Origin: Sphaerochaetaceae bacterium
GTDB taxonomy: Bacteria > Spirochaetota > Spirochaetia > Sphaerochaetales > Sphaerochaetaceae
Direction of reading: 5' to 3'
Length of the DNA stretch: 64,000 nt
NCBI GenBank assembly: GCA_028532765.1
Contig: JAQQAR010000076.1
Coordinates: 50,637 to 114,636 of the forward strand
Part shown: one piece after another, positions 60,825 to 64,000 of the stretch
How the letters are laid out: each line of letters begins with the position of its first letter
Numbering within the stretch: position 1 is the first letter of the stretch
Made by a program: the position numbers and the translations under genes
The notes under the pieces: model-generated
Seen by the model: only the letters and a program-made list of their open reading frames with translations
Told to the model about the DNA's origin: nothing
Database searches by the model: none

Positions 60825-60860
60825 AAAAAAGAGGAGAGAAACTGTATCGGCTCTCCCCTC
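60825..60860 (-). terminator. Terminator of the third sugar ABC operon
   Basis: On the minus strand GAGGGGAGAG pairs with CTCTCCTC across a 12-nt loop, followed by TTTTTT. It lies 18 bases after the binding-protein stop. Confidence 0.85.
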
Positions 60861-60877
60861 TTGGTAAAAGCAAGAGA

Positions 60878-62155
60878 TTACTTGTTGATCAGACGAACCA
60901 ACAAGTCACGAATCTGCTTACCACCCTCGGCAGGTGTGATTTCACCAAATGCAACTCTCTGATAAATCAGGAAGAGTGTGCTATTGAACTCAGTGTCATT
61001 GGGCACATGGTCCGTCTCTGCTGAGGAGTGGGGACCTGCAACCTGCATGTAATCAAGCACTTTCTGATCTGCTGGGGTTGCTGCACCAGCGGCACGAGCA
61101 GTAGCTGAAGCGCTTGCTCCCCTATTGCTTCCAAGAATCAAGGCTGCATCAGGATCATTGACCAAGAAGTTGATAAACTTCACCGTTTCTTCCGGATTCT
61201 TTGAATCCTTGTTTACGGTATAGAACTGACTAGGAGCTTGCCAAAGAGCCTTGGTGGCTGCAGCGCCTGGAAACTCCATGAGCTCAAGCTCATCGGTTGT
61301 TGCTGCTTGATACCCACCAAGTTGGTTGGTATAGAGATACCCAATGGCTACCTTTCCAGCAATCAAGGCAGAAGAGTCTGCATTGTTCTCTGCAAAACCA
61401 GCGGCTACATCAGGGGGCGGTACCAGACCATTCTTACGATAATCAGCGAACAGCTCAAGGTACTTCTGAGCATCATAAGCTGTTACATCAGTACTGGAAG
61501 AAGCTGCATCATAGAGAGGAGTACCATTATATCGGGCCCAGTATCCAAATGGTGTGGAATTGGTAGACATAACACCAATATCCTGCATTGGATAAACACC
61601 ACGAGGCAGTTTGCTCTTGAGCAATACCAAATAGTCACGGAACTCATCGTACGTCAAAGATCTCTTTGGAAGAGGAACCCCTGCTCTCTCAATCATGGAC
61701 TTGTTATAAACCAATGCCGGCATCGTAACACCAGTAGAGACGCCAAGAAGCTTCCCATCAATGGTACCACTAGCAACAGCACTTGGGTCGATAACTGCAG
61801 TATCCAACAAGGTTCCAGCATACTGATCCAATGGGAGAAGCACATCCGCATAGTCGTAAATGTTTCCACCCATCTGGATAATATCAGGACCATTTCCACC
61901 TGCAAGCTGTGTATCTACTTTTACAAAGTGATCACCAGCTCCACCGGAAACCTCAGGGTTTACCTTGACTCCTGGATTTCGGCTCTCGTACAGATCAATG
62001 GCTTCCTGACTGATGGTGACTCTCTCTCCACTGCCCCAATAGGCCCAGCGGACAGTAGTCTCCCCAGTCTCTGCTGCTTGTTCCTTGGTGCCTGCACCAA
62101 AAACCAATGAAGCACTCAGTAAAACGAAAAGCAAAACCAATAAGGTCTTTTTCAT
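60878..62155 (-). CDS. Sugar ABC transporter substrate-binding protein
   Basis: Exported family 1 solute-binding protein, 425 residues, signal peptide KKTLLVLLFVLLSASLVFG. Features: VRWAYWGSGERVTISQEAIDLYE, GNGPDIIQMGG, PALVYNKSMIERAGVPLP and NPEETVKFINFLVNDPDAA. Unlike the other two importers it is the last gene of its operon, after the permeases. The ligand is unknown. Confidence 0.9.
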   Translation of the reverse strand: MKKTLLVLLFVLLSASLVFGAGTKEQAAETGETTVRWAYWGSGERVTISQEAIDLYESRNPGVKVNPEVSGGAGDHFVKVDTQLAGGNGPDIIQMGGNIYDYADVLLPLDQYAGTLLDTAVIDPSAVASGTIDGKLLGVSTGVTMPALVYNKSMIERAGVPLPKRSLTYDEFRDYLVLLKSKLPRGVYPMQDIGVMSTNSTPFGYWARYNGTPLYDAASSSTDVTAYDAQKYLELFADYRKNGLVPPPDVAAGFAENNADSSALIAGKVAIGYLYTNQLGGYQAATTDELELMEFPGAAATKALWQAPSQFYTVNKDSKNPEETVKFINFLVNDPDAALILGSNRGASASATARAAGAATPADQKVLDYMQVAGPHSSAETDHVPNDTEFNSTLFLIYQRVAFGEITPAEGGKQIRDLLVRLINK

Positions 62156-62183
62156 AGAAACCTCCTATGTTTCTGGGATGCTA

Positions 62184-63029
62184 TCATCCCTTGATACCAG
62201 TAGTAGCGATACCTCTGACAAAATACTTCTGCAAGGAGAAAAACAAAATGAATGCAGGAATGAGCGAAAGCACAGACATAGCAAACATCGGCCCCCAGGA
62301 AGACATGCCAGAAGCGTCCAAAAACAGTCTCAGTCCCATGGGGACAGTATATTTATCAGGACTGGTCAAGTAGAGCAACTGGTTGAAGAAATCGTCCCAA
62401 GTCCATAAGAAAGAAAATAATAACGTTGTAATCAAGGCGGGTAACGTGAGCGGCATGATAATCCTTGTATAGATACCGAACTTACTGCATCCATCGATAA
62501 CTGCACTTTCGTCAATATCCTTTGGTAATCCTCTGATGAACTGTACCAACAGGAAGATAAAGAATGCATCAGTAGCAAAGAACTTCGGTACCACAATAGG
62601 CAAGAACGTGTTAATCCAACCAAAGTTGCGAAACATGATATAACGAGGAATTGTTGTAACATGGGATGGCAACATCAGGGTAATCATCATAAGTGCAAAC
62701 CAGTACTTCTTCCCAGCAAACTTCAGTCTGGCGAATGCATAGGCTGTCAACGAACAGAACATTGCGTTGGCTAAAGCACTGAGTAAGCAGATGGTAAAGG
62801 AGTTCTTGAAGAAGGTATCAAATCCTACGATACCTATGCCGTTCCACCCAACTGGATAGTTTTCAGTGGTGAATTCCTTAGGCCAAAGGGATGGATCGGT
62901 AAAGATCATATTACTGGGCTTAAACGAGGCCCCGACCAACCAGAGAATCGGATAAAGCATACTCACCCCAAGGGCGATGATGAATGCATTCAGCAGCAGC
63001 CTGTTGATTTTTTCTTTTCTCTTCAGCAT
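62184..63029 (-). CDS. Sugar ABC transporter permease (MalG type)
   Basis: A 281-residue permease, six membrane segments, EAA loop DIDESAVIDGCSKFGIYTRIIMPLTLPAL-like around residues 172-200. GGGGAG precedes the ATG by six bases. Intact, although its partner permease gene upstream is broken, so the importer may be non-functional or use another partner. Confidence 0.9.
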   Translation of the reverse strand: MLKRKEKINRLLLNAFIIALGVSMLYPILWLVGASFKPSNMIFTDPSLWPKEFTTENYPVGWNGIGIVGFDTFFKNSFTICLLSALANAMFCSLTAYAFARLKFAGKKYWFALMMITLMLPSHVTTIPRYIMFRNFGWINTFLPIVVPKFFATDAFFIFLLVQFIRGLPKDIDESAVIDGCSKFGIYTRIIMPLTLPALITTLLFSFLWTWDDFFNQLLYLTSPDKYTVPMGLRLFLDASGMSSWGPMFAMSVLSLIPAFILFFSLQKYFVRGIATTGIKG

Positions 63030-63032
63030 ACC

Positions 63033-63860
63033 CTACTCCCCTGTTCCATAGGATACCAAGGCACCCGAGAATCTGAACGAAAGTGCAGTAAGCCCAGCAA
63101 TAATAATAAGCAAGACCCAAGCCATTGCCGCCGCATATCCCATTTCAGCAAATCCAAATCCCTTTATATACAGATACAGGCTGTAGAACATCGTTGAGTC
63201 AAGAGGACCTCCCGAACCTCCGCTGACAATAAATGCTTGGGTAAATGATTGAAATGCGCTGATCATTTACATGACAAAATTGAAGAAGATGATAGGTGAG
63301 AGTGAAGGAAGTGTAATGGCGAAGAACTGCCGAATCTTCCCTGCCCCATCAACGCTGGAGGCCTCGTAGAACTCCCTGGGAATTTGTTGCAAGCCTGCTA
63401 GGAATATGATCATGGGTGAACCAAACTGCCAAATTGCAAGAAGAATCAAGGTATAGAGTGCATACTTTGGATTCGATATCCAGGCAGGAAGCATCTCAAG
63501 TCCCAGTGTTCTTTCCAGAATCATGTTCAACACCCCGTCTCCAGCAAAAAGTCGTCTCCACAGGACTGCTATGGCGACACTTCCACCCAAGAGGGTTGGA
63601 ATATAGTAGAGCGCACGGTAGAGCGGAATCAACTTGAGCTTTTTGTTCATAAGCATGGCAACAGCCAATGCGAACACCAACTTCAAGGGCACGGAGATGA
63701 ATACAAACTTGAATGTAACGATCATCGAATTTACGAAGCGATCGTCACGAGGAAGTATATCGGTTCCAGCAAACATGACCAGATAATTCCTCAGCCCAAT
63801 CCATTCAGGAGGTGTGCGGATATTGAACTGGGTAAATGAAAGATAGAGTGAGTAACACAC
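63033..63860 (-). pseudogene. Sugar ABC permease (MalF type), in-frame stop and missing 5' end
   Basis: The reading frame 63860-63267 encodes five-sixths of a permease (YSLYLSFTQFNIRTPPEWIG, EAA loop EFYEASSVDGAGKIRQFF) and stops at TAA after FNFVM; the same frame continues at once as MISAFQSFTQAFIVSGG and the last two membrane helices. In relatives this join is usually VMxxI without a break; CAA to TAA would explain it. The first membrane helix is also absent: a TGA directly precedes the GTG at 63860 and no helix is found upstream in any frame. Confidence 0.75.
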
Positions 63861-63934
63861 TCAAATTCCCGTCTCAGTTGTAACTAGGATTTGAATAATT
63901 CTTTTAAATAGTTGCAGATAATGGCAGAAAGTAC

Positions 63935-63963
63935 GTGACAAAAGCATCAAACATAGATATAAT
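63935..63963 (+). promoter_or_regulatory. Promoter with palindromic operator at the window end
   Basis: GTGACA (63935-63940), 17 bases, TATAAT (63958-63963). CATAGATA (63952-63959) and TATCTATG (63966-63973) form an 8-bp dyad spanning the -10 and the ATG at 63971. Binding there would block both transcription and the start. Confidence 0.6.
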
Positions 63964-63970
63964 TGTATCT

Positions 63971-64000
63971 ATGAAAGATGCCAATGCAAAACCGATGAAA
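63971..64000 (+). CDS. Start of a plus-strand gene (partial)
   Basis: Ten codons (MKDANAKPMK) at the right window edge after a strong promoter whose -10 ends seven bases before the ATG. Too short to identify. Next to a sugar ABC operon, a transcriptional regulator would be a reasonable guess only. Confidence 0.35.
   Translation, partial: MKDANAKPMK

Noticed and set aside
61238..62110. 290-codon plus-strand ORF
   Set aside because: Antisense to the third sugar-binding protein; composition is unlike the local proteins and no start signal exists.
1..64000. CRISPR arrays, insertion sequences, prophage or rRNA genes
   Set aside because: I looked for repeated spacer-like units, transposase motifs and rRNA signatures and found none.

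Overview
The window looks like chromosomal DNA of a spirochaete of the Sphaerochaeta type. This is an inference from several features together: an archaeal/vacuolar-type ATPase operon in the spirochaete order (E, DUF2764, A, B, D), many carbohydrate ABC transporters and glycosidases, short intergenic gaps and no flagellar genes in view. No species call is possible without a search. Coding density is high, all genes look chromosomal, and I see no insertion sequence, phage or CRISPR array.

Layout. 1-4558 (minus): V-type ATPase genes. 4780-7170: small proteins, two of them resembling GIY-YIG domains without the catalytic residues, plus uridine phosphorylase. 7247-14565: housekeeping genes (mutS2, rsgA, a pentapeptide protein, an MBL-fold hydrolase, an RluA-type pseudouridine synthase, the YggS PLP protein, membrane proteins), then tRNA-Val(UAC). 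14774-20769: a 1471-residue PAS/GGDEF/EAL protein and an IMP dehydrogenase like that of Tritrichomonas foetus. 20881-23949: a GH13 maltodextrin-degrading enzyme divergent from a LacI-family regulator. 24704-27739: a sugar ABC importer. 27795-32109: a UPRT-like enzyme, a lipoprotein, a split chromate transporter, RNase H and a K+ channel. 32169-35004: a cobalamin riboswitch with its B12-type ABC importer. 35024-44808: mostly single enzymes and membrane proteins, tRNA-Met, a GH4 glycosidase, a methyltransferase and flavodoxin. 44782-49906: a complete carboxyspermidine-route polyamine operon (speA, CASDH, nspC, speB). 50157-54610: SPFH/RHH pair, 5'-nucleotidase and DUF72. 54707-59388: a maltodextrin-type ABC importer with 4-alpha-glucanotransferase. 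59688-60746: a diguanylate cyclase. 60878-63860: a third sugar ABC operon whose first permease gene is broken.

How the parts connect. The lacI promoter and the distant maltodextrin importer promoter share the same architecture: TTGAC(T/C), a 17-bp spacer containing AAACCGGTTT, then TAGTAT. One LacI-type regulator therefore probably controls both the GH13 enzyme and the importer/malQ operon 35 kb away. None of the three sugar importers carries its own ATPase gene, so a shared ATPase elsewhere is expected.

A second theme is translation initiation. At least eight genes have no Shine-Dalgarno sequence but carry a -10 hexamer ending only 6-7 nt before the ATG, usually with a -35 at 16-18 bp. This predicts leaderless mRNAs next to genes with strong Shine-Dalgarno sites. 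All promoter, hairpin and operator calls were made by eye.
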